NCBI RefSeq assembly: GCF_050490315.1
Contig: NZ_JBNPEO010000001.1
Location: 682,001 to 746,000, forward strand
Origin: JBNPEO01 sp050490315
GTDB lineage: Bacteria; Actinomycetota; Actinomycetes; Actinomycetales; Micrococcaceae
Direction of reading: 5' to 3'
Length of the DNA: 64,000 nt
Shown here: one piece after another, positions 46,566 to 55,093 of the stretch
How positions within the stretch are numbered: the stretch's first letter is position 1
Layout of the letters: every line of letters starts with the position of its first letter
Translations under genes and position numbers: made by a program
The notes under the pieces: generated by a model
What the model was told of the DNA's origin: nothing
The model's database searches: none
What the model saw: only the letters and a program-made list of their open reading frames with translations

Positions 46566-47314
46566 TGTCCGACGTAGCCCCGATTACCGTTGAAATCCAA
46601 GGCATCAGCAAACAGTTCGTTTTGCGGCATACCCGTTCCCTCAAGGAAGCTCTGATCTGGCTCCTCAAGGGACGCAAAGGCGATCTCAGCGTCAAGTTCC
46701 ATGCCCTGGACAACGTCACGATGAACGTTCGGCAGGGAGAAACGGTGGCCCTCTTGGGCTTCAATGGATCCGGTAAATCGACGTTGCTCAAGCACATCTC
46801 AGGTGTAATGACACCGGACTCCGGAACTGTCCGAACGCGTGGACGAGTTGCCGGTCTTATTGAGGTTGGGGCCGGTTTCCATCCGGATCTCACTGGTAGG
46901 GACAACATTTATCTCAATGCCGCCATTCTTGGGGTTTCGGAAGCTCAGATCCAAGAACGATTCGACTCCATTGTTGAATTCGCCGAGATTGGTGAGTTCG
47001 TGGATACCGAGGTCCGGTTCTACTCATCGGGAATGTACTTGCGTTTGGCGTTTGCCGTTGCAGTTCATTCTGATCCAGAAGTTTTTTTGGTCGACGAGAT
47101 CCTTGCTGTGGGGGACGAGCCGTTCCAACGCAAGTGCTTGAACAAGATCCAAGAACTCGTAGACGCGGGTCAAACGCTGGTCGTCGTTAGTCATGACCTA
47201 GATCTTGTGCAACGAGTGTGTCAGCGTGGAGTTTTGCTTGAGCACGGCAAGGTTCTTATGGACGGACCTGTTGCAGAGGTCGTGCAGTTCCTCAGGTCAA
47301 GGGACAGCCACTAG
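46565..47314 (+). CDS. Polysaccharide ABC exporter ATPase (Wzt type)
   Basis: The 249-residue ATPase pairs with the permease. Walker A is LGFNGSGKSTLLKHISG, the signature is YSSGMYLRLAFAVAV and Walker B is VFLVDEILAVGD, followed by VVVSHDLDLVQRVC. The YSSGM signature and LIEVGAGFHPDLTGRDNIYLN are typical of Wzt/TagH/RfbE exporters. The carbohydrate-binding C-terminal domain of some Wzt proteins is missing, so the polymer is probably not end-capped for recognition. The start is GTG 46565 with AGGAG; the longer frame to 46469 lies within the permease gene. Confidence 0.93.
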   Translation: MSDVAPITVEIQGISKQFVLRHTRSLKEALIWLLKGRKGDLSVKFHALDNVTMNVRQGETVALLGFNGSGKSTLLKHISGVMTPDSGTVRTRGRVAGLIEVGAGFHPDLTGRDNIYLNAAILGVSEAQIQERFDSIVEFAEIGEFVDTEVRFYSSGMYLRLAFAVAVHSDPEVFLVDEILAVGDEPFQRKCLNKIQELVDAGQTLVVVSHDLDLVQRVCQRGVLLEHGKVLMDGPVAEVVQFLRSRDSH

Positions 47315-47369
47315 GTCCTCCTTTACGCCGACTAACTGGCAACGATTCACGTACGACGGGATAGGTAGA

Positions 47370-49532
47370 TTGAGCGTTAACCAGGCCATTACACTGCCCA
47401 CGCGGCGTGATGTTGTTGGGCCAAAGTCGAAGGTTCGCACAGACATTCAGGCTTTGCGTGCTCTAGCTGTTGGAGCAGTGGTGTTGAATCACCTGTGGCC
47501 GGATAGGCTGCCCGGTGGCTATGTTGGCGTTGACATCTTCTTTGTCATTTCTGGGTTCCTCATCACTCGGCACCTTGTTGGCGAGCTGACGAAACGAGGG
47601 CGGGTTCACTTCGCAGCGTTTTATGCCCGTCGCATGCGGCGACTTTTGCCGGCTGCCCTGTTGGTGGGCGCTTTGGGGCTCGCTGGCACGTGGTTGTTTA
47701 TGCCGTATTCACGGTGGGCTGATGCTGCGGGGGAGGGCATCGCCGCTGCTTTTTATGGTGAAAACTGGCTGTTAGCTGCTAAATCTGTTGACTACTCGGC
47801 AAGCCAGGAAACAGCTACCGTAGTCCAGCACTACTGGTCCTTGTCCGTCGAAGAGCAGTTCTACGTGGTCTGGCCACTGTTGTTGGCTGGTGCGTTCGCG
47901 GCAGCGCTATGGCGGCGTAAGAACCCTTTGCGATTCCTCACCATCGCTATGAGCGTCGTGTTCGCCGCGTCATTGATTTTCAGCATTATCTACACTGTGA
48001 CTAACCCCAACGAGGCCTACTTCGTCACCACCACGAGGGCATGGGAATTTGCTGCTGGCGGTCTGATTGCTTTGGGCACCGTGGCATTTTTGGACACCAA
48101 AGCTTCCCAAAGGCGTTCGCCCTCGAAGCTTGTTCAAAACCGGATGCAGCTACTAGCCGGAATCGGACTAATTGCGGTTTTGGTCACCCTGTTTGTCTAC
48201 AACCAAGAGACGACTTTCCCTGGCGCCATGGCACTGATCCCCGTGGTTGGTACCGGGCTGATCATTTGGACAGGCTCTGTACTGGGCTCCAGTGCGATCC
48301 CGTTTTCTGGATTCAGGCCCTTTCAGTTTGTCGGTGACGTTTCGTATTCGTTGTATTTGTGGCACTGGCCCCTCATTGTCTTGGCAGTTCCCTTCCTCGG
48401 CCGCGAATTGGGCAACGTGGACAAATGGATCATTGCCGCGATTTCCCTTGCGCTCGCGTTTTTGAGCAAGCGTTACATCGAGGATCCGGGACGAACCAAG
48501 CTCTATAAAGGCAGGCGCTCGGCGGTTAGTTTGCTGGCAGGATTTGGAGCCATGCTTTTGGTGACGGCGCTGGCATTAGGCATGGTTCTGTCCGCTGGCA
48601 GGGTGGAGAGTGCTGAGGCCCAGAAGCTCGCCAACTTGGCGCAGCAGCCTTGCTACGGTGCTTCCAGTTTGCTGCCCAACGCAAACTGCCCGGACAAATA
48701 CGGTTCACCGGATGTGTTGAATATTGGCAAGGCCCAGTCCCCGTACTTTGCTGTGAGTGGCTGTCGTTCGGCAACCGATCAAATCGTTGTCCAGGATGTT
48801 TCGTTCTTGCAGGATTGTGACTATTCGGGTGGGGATAAGAATGCCAAGACCGTTTGGTACGTTGGCGATTCTCACGCTGAACATTGGAAGGTCGCTTTCT
48901 TCGATCTTGCACGAAAGCAAAAGTGGCACGTCCGGTTATCTCTGGCTGGGGGATGTTCGTTGGCAGACGTCAAGCGAATCGCATTTATGGACGCTCCGCG
49001 GCTAGATTCAGCCAGTCAAGAACGGTGTTTGCAATGGAGTCAACAGGTTTCTGACAAGATCCTCAAGCAAAAACCAGACTATGTTGTCACCTCGACCTTC
49101 TCTGTTAAAGAAACCATCGACGACGGCACCGGTCGCGATCAGCTGGCACAGTATAAAGACACAGTCGAACGCCGGCAGGCGAAATGGGCCCAGAACGGAA
49201 CTCGAGTGATCGTGATCCGGGATCCACCACTGACCCTCGGTAAGAGCACACCAGGCTGTGTGATTCAGAAGAAGGGTGATTCTCTAGCCTGTGCCACTGA
49301 TCGTTCCAAAGCTCTCGTAGCTGATCCCACGGCCAAAGCTGCACTTGATCTTGGCTCGGGTAACCTCAAGGTGATGGACTTGTCAGATCAATTCTGTGAT
49401 GCGAAGCAGTGTCACGCCGTGATCGGCGGAATCTTCGTTTACTTCGACAACAACCACTTGTCGAAGAACTACGTTGAGAGCCTCGAGCCGATCTTTGACG
49501 AGCGCCTGTTGGGCCTCATGAATTCGAAGTAG
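47370..49532 (+). CDS. Acyltransferase-3 membrane protein with SGNH domain
   Basis: This OafA/OatA-type protein moves acyl groups across the membrane onto surface sugars. From TTG 47370 it has 720 residues; earlier in-frame starts overlap the Wzt gene and lack the family N-terminus. The first 380 residues hold the ten-span acyltransferase-3 domain (RTDIQALRALAVGAVVLNH, GGYVGVDIFFVISGFLITRHL, HYWSLSVEEQFYVVWPLL, SYSLYLWHWPLI). The SGNH hydrolase-like part follows one further span and has VWYVGDSHAEHW (S501) and DNNHLS (D693, H696). It probably acetylates the galactofuran or another wall polymer. The gap after wzt is 55 bases. Confidence 0.9.
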   Translation: MSVNQAITLPTRRDVVGPKSKVRTDIQALRALAVGAVVLNHLWPDRLPGGYVGVDIFFVISGFLITRHLVGELTKRGRVHFAAFYARRMRRLLPAALLVGALGLAGTWLFMPYSRWADAAGEGIAAAFYGENWLLAAKSVDYSASQETATVVQHYWSLSVEEQFYVVWPLLLAGAFAAALWRRKNPLRFLTIAMSVVFAASLIFSIIYTVTNPNEAYFVTTTRAWEFAAGGLIALGTVAFLDTKASQRRSPSKLVQNRMQLLAGIGLIAVLVTLFVYNQETTFPGAMALIPVVGTGLIIWTGSVLGSSAIPFSGFRPFQFVGDVSYSLYLWHWPLIVLAVPFLGRELGNVDKWIIAAISLALAFLSKRYIEDPGRTKLYKGRRSAVSLLAGFGAMLLVTALALGMVLSAGRVESAEAQKLANLAQQPCYGASSLLPNANCPDKYGSPDVLNIGKAQSPYFAVSGCRSATDQIVVQDVSFLQDCDYSGGDKNAKTVWYVGDSHAEHWKVAFFDLARKQKWHVRLSLAGGCSLADVKRIAFMDAPRLDSASQERCLQWSQQVSDKILKQKPDYVVTSTFSVKETIDDGTGRDQLAQYKDTVERRQAKWAQNGTRVIVIRDPPLTLGKSTPGCVIQKKGDSLACATDRSKALVADPTAKAALDLGSGNLKVMDLSDQFCDAKQCHAVIGGIFVYFDNNHLSKNYVESLEPIFDERLLGLMNSK

Positions 49533-49582
49533 GCCCAGATCAAATGCAGAAAGCTCAAACTAGAAGTGAACGGACAATATTA

Positions 49583-50635
49583 ATGAAGTCGCAGGGTTCG
49601 GACAGTACTCTCAGCCGACGACGGTTACTCGCCTTGGGGGGTGTGTTGCCTCTCGCGGGGTTACTCGCATCGTGTTCCACGCCCACGGCCGTCCAGCAAC
49701 CTCTTGAGCAATCAAACGACGGGTTTCCAAAAACGTTTGAGCACCGCTTCGGCACCACTACCTTGAATTCTGTCCCTCTGAGGCTCGTGGCTCTGGGAGC
49801 CGTCGAAGCGGAAACACTTGTGGCGCTGGGGATCGCACCCGTGTCCCGGCCGGGCAGCGATTCGTCACCCTGGTATCGCTCGGCCGTGCGTTCCATCGTT
49901 ACGAGCGAAGAGTTGCAAAACTATGACGATGCAAAGTCGCTTTCCTCCTCTCTCTTCAGCGACATCAAACCCGATGCGTTCATTTCAGTTGGTCCTCGCC
50001 TCGGCAAAGCAGAATACGAGTCGCTCAGCAAGCTAGCCCCTGTTTTGCTTGCTCCGGAAAATGTGAGTCCCCAAAGTTGGGAGGACATTGCCAGCTTCGT
50101 CGCTTCCGCCGTTGGAATGACAAAGCCCATGGAATCACTTGTCGCTGACGCTAAGACAGCTATCGCAGAGATCGTGGAGGACTACCCTGACCTTCAGGGA
50201 GCGTCAACACTTATGGTCAGCGCGTCGTCTGTTTCTGGCTCTGATTACGTTTTGTCCGGAACCCACTCTTCGCCGATGGCCTTTTTGAAAGGGATCGGTA
50301 TGAAGGAAGCACCCGCTGTGGCCACGCTCGCCGCCAAGCTCACCGCCGCTAATGCGCGTTTCCCCTATGATTCCTTGTACCTACCGCGGACCCAATCGGG
50401 GCGGCTCAGTGCGGACGTCCTGATCGTGTCTGTGCCTGCCGTTGATTACACAAGCTACAAAGCAAACGAAAAGCTAGGTGAGGGTTTCCCAGCGTTCGGA
50501 GACGGCACCTTGTATGTGACTAACGCTGCCGAGGCACTATCGCTTCAGCGGCAGTCGATTCTTGGTGCGCAGTGGTGCGCTAGGAACGTGTTGCCTGAAT
50601 TGGCAAAGTCCGTATATCTCAATCGTCAGAAGTAG
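49583..50635 (+). CDS. Substrate-binding lipoprotein (iron-siderophore/FecB type)
   Basis: The 350-residue protein has a twin-arginine-like signal (SRRRLLALGG) and lipobox LLASC with C31. The mature part follows the periplasmic-binding TroA/FecB fold: FEHRFGTTTLNSVPLRLVALGAVEAETLVALGIAPV, then SDIKPDAFISVGPR and LSKLAPVLL. These patterns fit ferric-siderophore binding. No matching permease or ATPase gene is nearby, so it may use a distant transporter. A longer start at 49544 is possible; both have weak ribosome-binding sites and 49583 gives the more normal signal length. The gene ends at a strong terminator. Confidence 0.82.
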   Translation: MKSQGSDSTLSRRRLLALGGVLPLAGLLASCSTPTAVQQPLEQSNDGFPKTFEHRFGTTTLNSVPLRLVALGAVEAETLVALGIAPVSRPGSDSSPWYRSAVRSIVTSEELQNYDDAKSLSSSLFSDIKPDAFISVGPRLGKAEYESLSKLAPVLLAPENVSPQSWEDIASFVASAVGMTKPMESLVADAKTAIAEIVEDYPDLQGASTLMVSASSVSGSDYVLSGTHSSPMAFLKGIGMKEAPAVATLAAKLTAANARFPYDSLYLPRTQSGRLSADVLIVSVPAVDYTSYKANEKLGEGFPAFGDGTLYVTNAAEALSLQRQSILGAQWCARNVLPELAKSVYLNRQK

Positions 50636-50650
50636 CAGACCGTCTGTATT

Positions 50651-50700
50651 AAAAAGGTGCGTTTTGCGCCCCGGGCGGGGGCGCAAAACGCACCTTTTTT
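50651..50700. terminator. Strong bidirectional terminator
   Basis: AAAAAGGTGCGTTTTGCGCC with its following bases and the mirror copy to 50700 form a stem of about 17 GC-rich pairs with a short GC loop, flanked by A5 and T6. It serves both the plus-strand operon ending with the lipoprotein gene and the convergent DUF6541-like gene. Confidence 0.95.
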
Positions 50701-50718
50701 ATTGGCTGCACTTAGATG

Positions 50719-52761
50719 CTAGCCGCAAGCCGTTACTTTAAAGAGCCTTGCTTTGCCAACGGCTTTGATGAGCTTCATGCCAGGAGCCGAGTCACTGGCA
50801 AGGTCGCGTGTTCCTTCAAGCGGTTCGCCACGCGGTGCCATTTCAGAGTCTGCGAAATCGAGAGCCCAGTAGGCGCGCTTTTCTTTGATGACTGGGCAAA
50901 CATCCGGGTTATATGCTGCTTCCGCCCAGTGATCCATCAACAGTCTCTCGCTGTCGCTTCGTGCTCCCACGATGTGCGGCGCTATGACCTTCCGCCCAGA
51001 GAACGCGTACGCCATAGACGCGCCCGTGCGTGGGTTGCCCACAATAACGTCGCCCTCGGGTACTAGCGTACCCAACTGATTCATGAGGGTGAGCTCGTCC
51101 GTCGTCACCAAAGAGGAATCCGCACGAGTCTCAAAAGTCGTGTGAAGCTTCTCCTGAACCTTCGCGAGCGTTCCACCCTGAGCGGCTACGCCAAGTACAG
51201 CGAAGGCCACTATGGCCCCAACGCCGAGCGCCGGGCTACCTGTTCGGATTTTCGATAAGCGGGCTAAGGGGCTTTCCTTCGATTTTGCGCGATCGGCAAT
51301 CCAAGTCATGCCGTTGTCCCAGACAGGACTCAACTTGCGAATAGTCCATTCAATGCCCAAAGCCACAATGGGGAGGGTAATCAGAGGCAACATGGCAGCG
51401 AAACGGTTGGAGTCTGAATACCACACCCCAGTCATAAAGAAACGGAACGAGCCGAAGGGCCATGCGGAGACCACCAAGTACAAAACAGCCCCAATGGTAA
51501 ACATCAATAAGGTCCACCAGTGACGTCTGAAATTACGAGCCACCGCGTAGAGCCCCACTACGGTGAAAAATGAAATTATCCAGGCGACGGTGGTGCCCAT
51601 CGGTGCGCTGGTAAGAACCTCGCCGAGTGCTTGGGCGTTGTTTTGGAAGGGCGGCCACGTCGCGGCACTCGCTGGTGGCCGGGCCTTGATCCAGATGATC
51701 AAAGTAACTAGGTAGTACAGAATGGCCGCGGCTAGCCAAAAGACGAATGCCCTACGAGTAATTTGGCCGCGCTTGAAATGGACTACAGCGCGTAGCAGCA
51801 CGGCCAACACTGCGGGGGACGCGAAGGCCAGAAGAGCCACTAGGGCGCTAGGGTGGGTCAATGCCAGCCCTGGGACAATGGCAACCAACAAAATCAATGC
51901 ATGAGCGTTGATGCGCAATTGGCCTGACCGTACACCAAGAGCCTCGATTGCCAGCCCCAAAGCGACGGGAAGCATTGTCAGGGCGGCATGGTTGGGATAC
52001 AGGATGCCGAACGCCACCATCAGGTATGGGAAGCTACTAAACCCTGCCGATAGAACACCCGCACCCAGAAGGGTAGCGGGGCGCGAACCAACAATCCGGC
52101 TTACTAAGAAAATTGCGCCCATCGGCCAGACTAAAGCAGCGTATAGGATCGTTCCCCAATTCACTGCGATGGTGATTGACTGCGCACCGGACATCAATAC
52201 CAAAGCAAGCATCGCATGCATACCCGCTGGATATAGGCCCTGAGAAGCATCAGTCAGATTGCCCAAAGTAAGAGTGTTGGCGGATTGCGTATCGGCGATG
52301 TAACGGACAGCATTCAGGTGGTAGACATTGTCATAAGTTTCGGAGAATGCCTCCGGAGATCCGAAGCCTGACATGTACCGGGCAGCAATAATGATCGCCG
52401 GTATGGCCACGGCAAGAGGGATCATCAGCTGGTTGATCCTGTGCCCGGTGAAGTAGTCACGGGCCGGCGGGGCCAGCTTCAGCGCTGAATAATGCAAGGT
52501 GTACTTGTCGACTAGGCGCCTAATCACAAGTACCAAAACTAGTAAAAGAACTGTCAGGGCAACGATGGTCACCGGGTTAAACGGTATATGCGTGTAGCCA
52601 AAGACTATGCCCGCACAGGCGGCCACTGTGGCAGTGACTGGAACGGCTAGTACAGCCAAGCTCGGTCCTCTGACGCCTGCCGCCCACAACAGGGCGAGGC
52701 CCGGCGCGAAAAAGACGACGACGGCAAGGCCGAGCGTGGGTAGGGTTTCCCACCAGGACAT
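50719..52761 (-). CDS. DUF6541-like multi-spanning membrane protein
   Basis: The 680-residue protein has about 12-13 membrane spans and a C-terminal soluble part. It matches what is known as the DUF6541 group in actinobacteria. The N-terminus (TLGLAVVVFFAPGLALLWAAG) is typical. The outside loop SGFGSPEAFSETYDNVYHLNAVRYI and the later EVLTSAPMGTT are similar to the membrane-embedded GT-C type glycosyltransferases, but no clear DxD or family signature can be assigned. The context of glycosyltransferase genes suggests a sugar-transfer role, which is inference. It is read from a divergent region of 262 bases. Confidence 0.7.
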   Translation of the reverse strand: MSWWETLPTLGLAVVVFFAPGLALLWAAGVRGPSLAVLAVPVTATVAACAGIVFGYTHIPFNPVTIVALTVLLLVLVLVIRRLVDKYTLHYSALKLAPPARDYFTGHRINQLMIPLAVAIPAIIIAARYMSGFGSPEAFSETYDNVYHLNAVRYIADTQSANTLTLGNLTDASQGLYPAGMHAMLALVLMSGAQSITIAVNWGTILYAALVWPMGAIFLVSRIVGSRPATLLGAGVLSAGFSSFPYLMVAFGILYPNHAALTMLPVALGLAIEALGVRSGQLRINAHALILLVAIVPGLALTHPSALVALLAFASPAVLAVLLRAVVHFKRGQITRRAFVFWLAAAILYYLVTLIIWIKARPPASAATWPPFQNNAQALGEVLTSAPMGTTVAWIISFFTVVGLYAVARNFRRHWWTLLMFTIGAVLYLVVSAWPFGSFRFFMTGVWYSDSNRFAAMLPLITLPIVALGIEWTIRKLSPVWDNGMTWIADRAKSKESPLARLSKIRTGSPALGVGAIVAFAVLGVAAQGGTLAKVQEKLHTTFETRADSSLVTTDELTLMNQLGTLVPEGDVIVGNPRTGASMAYAFSGRKVIAPHIVGARSDSERLLMDHWAEAAYNPDVCPVIKEKRAYWALDFADSEMAPRGEPLEGTRDLASDSAPGMKLIKAVGKARLFKVTACG

Positions 52762-53023
52762 TGATCAACTCCTAAACGTCAAGGAAAGACTACTAGGCTT
52801 GGCTGGATACGTGGCGCCGAGCCAAAGCAACTCGCCGTCTGACGCAGCCGCACGTTGCGTAATCTGCTCCTCGGCGGCGTGTTCAAACGCTGCATTGGGT
52901 CTTGATTCTCTGGTTCACAATCTTGTTCTTCTCCGATCGCCGTAGAGCCATGTGCCTCGGCTAACTGCAAGACGCGTCGTGCTAACCCGCTGATTACGGG
53001 AGCTGTATGGAATACTCATAAGA

Positions 53024-53689
53024 GTGAATCGAGCATGGATTGTGATCCCGATGTATAACGAGGCGACTGTCGTCGGCGACGTCATTAGTCGCGTCAAGAC
53101 GGTGTTCCCCAATGTTGTGTGCATCGACGACGGCAGCACGGATGGATCGCCGGAGGTCGCTGAAAGCGCCGGCGCCGTCGTCGTCCAGCACCCAATTAAC
53201 CTCGGTCAGGGAGCGGCATTGCAGACCGGAATTTCGTATGCGCTCGAAGATCCAAACATGACCTCGATCGTGACTTTCGACGCCGATGGGCAACACCGCA
53301 TCGAGGATGCACAGGCCATGGTGGAACGAATCGATTCGGGGGAGGCGGACATCGTCCTCGGCTCCCGCTTTTTGGATTCGCGTACCAAAATCGGCCCTAT
53401 GAAGCGCGCTGTGCTCAAAACCGCTGCCCTGCAGAGCCGCCTAGCTACGGGAATGAATCTCACGGACGCTCACAACGGTCTCCGGGTTTTCAACCGGGAT
53501 GTTGCCAGCCGTATTCACCTGACGCAAAACCGGATGGCCCATGCCTCTGAGCTCGTCAACCAGATCGCTGAAATGAAGCCTCGCTGGGTTGAGCATCCGG
53601 TCGAGATTATCTACACAGACTATTCCAAGGCGAAGGGTCAGTCCCTACTAAACTCCGTCAATATTCTGGCCGAACTGTTCTTGAGGTAA
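53024..53689 (+). CDS. Family 2 glycosyltransferase, dolichol-phosphate-mannose-synthase type
   Basis: The 221-residue protein is a GT-A enzyme of the DPM1/polyprenyl-phosphate glycosyltransferase class. It has VIPMYNEATVVGDVI, the nucleotide-binding VVCIDDGSTDGS, NLGQGAALQTGI and the metal-binding DADGQHR. The C-terminal membrane region of some relatives is missing. Such enzymes load a sugar onto undecaprenyl phosphate for use outside the membrane. The DUF2304 gene two bases downstream is its common partner and may act as the membrane anchor. The GTG start has no Shine-Dalgarno; AATACT at 53011-53016 would give a nearly leaderless mRNA. Confidence 0.87.
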   Translation: MNRAWIVIPMYNEATVVGDVISRVKTVFPNVVCIDDGSTDGSPEVAESAGAVVVQHPINLGQGAALQTGISYALEDPNMTSIVTFDADGQHRIEDAQAMVERIDSGEADIVLGSRFLDSRTKIGPMKRAVLKTAALQSRLATGMNLTDAHNGLRVFNRDVASRIHLTQNRMAHASELVNQIAEMKPRWVEHPVEIIYTDYSKAKGQSLLNSVNILAELFLR

Positions 53690-53691
53690 CC

Positions 53692-54045
53692 ATGCAATTC
53701 ATTGTTCAGCTCGTCCTGGTTCTTGGCGTTATCTTATTTTCCTTTGTCCTGATGCGTGGTTCGGCCAACGCTCGGCACACTGCCATTCGCCGCATGATGA
53801 CTATTCTGTTCGCCGTCACAGCAGTTATGTCCATTCTCTTTCCGCGACTTATTCAGAGTGTCGCGAGCTTCGTGGGAATCGGACGCGGAACTGACTTAGT
53901 CCTCTACGCGTTTATTGTGTCGTTCCTCATCTTTATGGCATCGACCTACCAGCGGTTCCGTGGCCAGGAAGTGGCACTGACCAAACTGTCTCGGAGGATT
54001 GCACTCAAAGAGGCGCGCAAGCCGTGGCTCGAGGACGAATCGTAG
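53692..54045 (+). CDS. DUF2304 domain-containing membrane protein
   Basis: The 117-residue protein has three membrane spans (IVQLVLVLGVILFSFVLMR; MTILFAVTAVMSILFP; DLVLYAFIVSFLIFMASTY) and a basic cytosolic tail. It belongs to the DUF2304 family, which is typically encoded next to DPM-like glycosyltransferases, as here with a gap of two bases. It is thought to help the transferase or move the lipid-linked sugar. That role is unproven. Confidence 0.88.
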   Translation: MQFIVQLVLVLGVILFSFVLMRGSANARHTAIRRMMTILFAVTAVMSILFPRLIQSVASFVGIGRGTDLVLYAFIVSFLIFMASTYQRFRGQEVALTKLSRRIALKEARKPWLEDES

Positions 54046-54114
54046 GATATTGACCAAACTCGTGACGCTGACACCAGCTCAACACTGCTCTCCACCGATG
54101 GAAATGAGGACCGC

Positions 54115-55011
54115 ATGACCATTGACGTTATGTTCCCGTACTACGGCGACGTCGCCATGATGAAGGCCGCTGTCGGCTCTGTGTTAGCGCAGACGGATAC
54201 TGACTTTAAACTCACGATCGTCGATGACGGTTTTCCCGATGACTCGCTCCCGGCATACTTTGAGGAACTTGTAGCGAGCGATGACCGAATCGTCTACTTC
54301 AAAAATGAGACGAACCTCGGCGCTAATGGTAATTACCGCAAATGTGTGGGACTCATCGAGCACGAGATCGTTGTGATTATGGGTGCCGATGACCTCATGA
54401 AGCCGAACTATCTGGCTACAGTCCGTGCGGCGTTCGAAAACCCCGAGGTGGACATAGTGCAGCCGGGCATCGAGGTCATCGATGAGAACGGCCAGGTGTA
54501 CCTGCCGCTGATGGACCGTATCAAGGCCGCCATGCGCCGTTCGCTGGTGGGGAAGGCCTCCTCCGCTATCGTTGAGGGCGAGGCTCTGGCCGCCAATCTC
54601 ATCGACGGAAACTGGTTGTATTTCCCATCTGTCGCTTGGCGCGCGTCTGCCATCAAAACGCACAATTTCCGGCAGGGCTATGACGTGGTTCAAGACTTGG
54701 CTCTTGCCCTTGACGTGATTATGGACGGCGGCAAGATGTTTGTGACGGGAACGGTCTGCTTCCAGTACCGCCGTCACCGTGAATCGGACAGCTCGGTCCG
54801 CGCCCTCGATGGTCGGCGGTTTGTCGAAGAGCGTCGTTTCTTCGATGAGAAGGTTCGCGAGTTCACGGCGCTAAATTGGACTAGAGCAGCGCGTGCTGCT
54901 CGATTCCACGTGACATCGAGATTGAATGCTGCGTCGCTCCTTCCAAAGGTGGTCAGCAAGCGTATGTGGCCCGGACTTCGGACGTTGAGCGCGCACGTCG
55001 TTAAGCCGTAA
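54115..55011 (+). CDS. Family 2 glycosyltransferase
   Basis: The 298-residue GT-A enzyme begins IDVMFPYYGDVAMMKAAVGSVLAQTDTDFKLTIVDDG, continues with YFKNETNLGANGNYRKCVG, and has a GADD metal-binding motif (MGADDLMKPNYL). WRASAIKTHNFRQGYDVVQDLALALDVI is the substrate-facing part. The sugar is unknown. AGGA lies before ATG 54115. It lies upstream of the pse genes and may share their transcript, though the UUCG hairpin between may limit this. It may add one sugar of the same glycan. Confidence 0.87.
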   Translation: MTIDVMFPYYGDVAMMKAAVGSVLAQTDTDFKLTIVDDGFPDDSLPAYFEELVASDDRIVYFKNETNLGANGNYRKCVGLIEHEIVVIMGADDLMKPNYLATVRAAFENPEVDIVQPGIEVIDENGQVYLPLMDRIKAAMRRSLVGKASSAIVEGEALAANLIDGNWLYFPSVAWRASAIKTHNFRQGYDVVQDLALALDVIMDGGKMFVTGTVCFQYRRHRESDSSVRALDGRRFVEERRFFDEKVREFTALNWTRAARAARFHVTSRLNAASLLPKVVSKRMWPGLRTLSAHVVKP

Positions 55012-55016
55012 TACGA

Positions 55017-55034
55017 CTCTCGCTTCGGTGAGAG
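55017..55034 (+). terminator. UUCG tetraloop hairpin between a glycosyltransferase gene and pseB
   Basis: CTCTCGC-TTCG-GTGAGAG forms a seven-pair stem (one G-U) with the very stable C(UUCG)G loop, followed a few bases on by TTTTT (55043-55047). It may stop part of the upstream transcript or protect the pse mRNA end. It starts six bases after the previous stop. Confidence 0.5.
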
Positions 55035-55093
55035 AAAACCCAGTTTTTCTGACAATGTATGTGTAACGAGACACGAAGGCAAAGGTGAGACGC

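Noticed and set aside
47205..47369. Acyltransferase start inside the Wzt gene
   Set aside because: A 110-base overlap in another frame with no family resemblance; TTG 47370 places the first membrane span normally.
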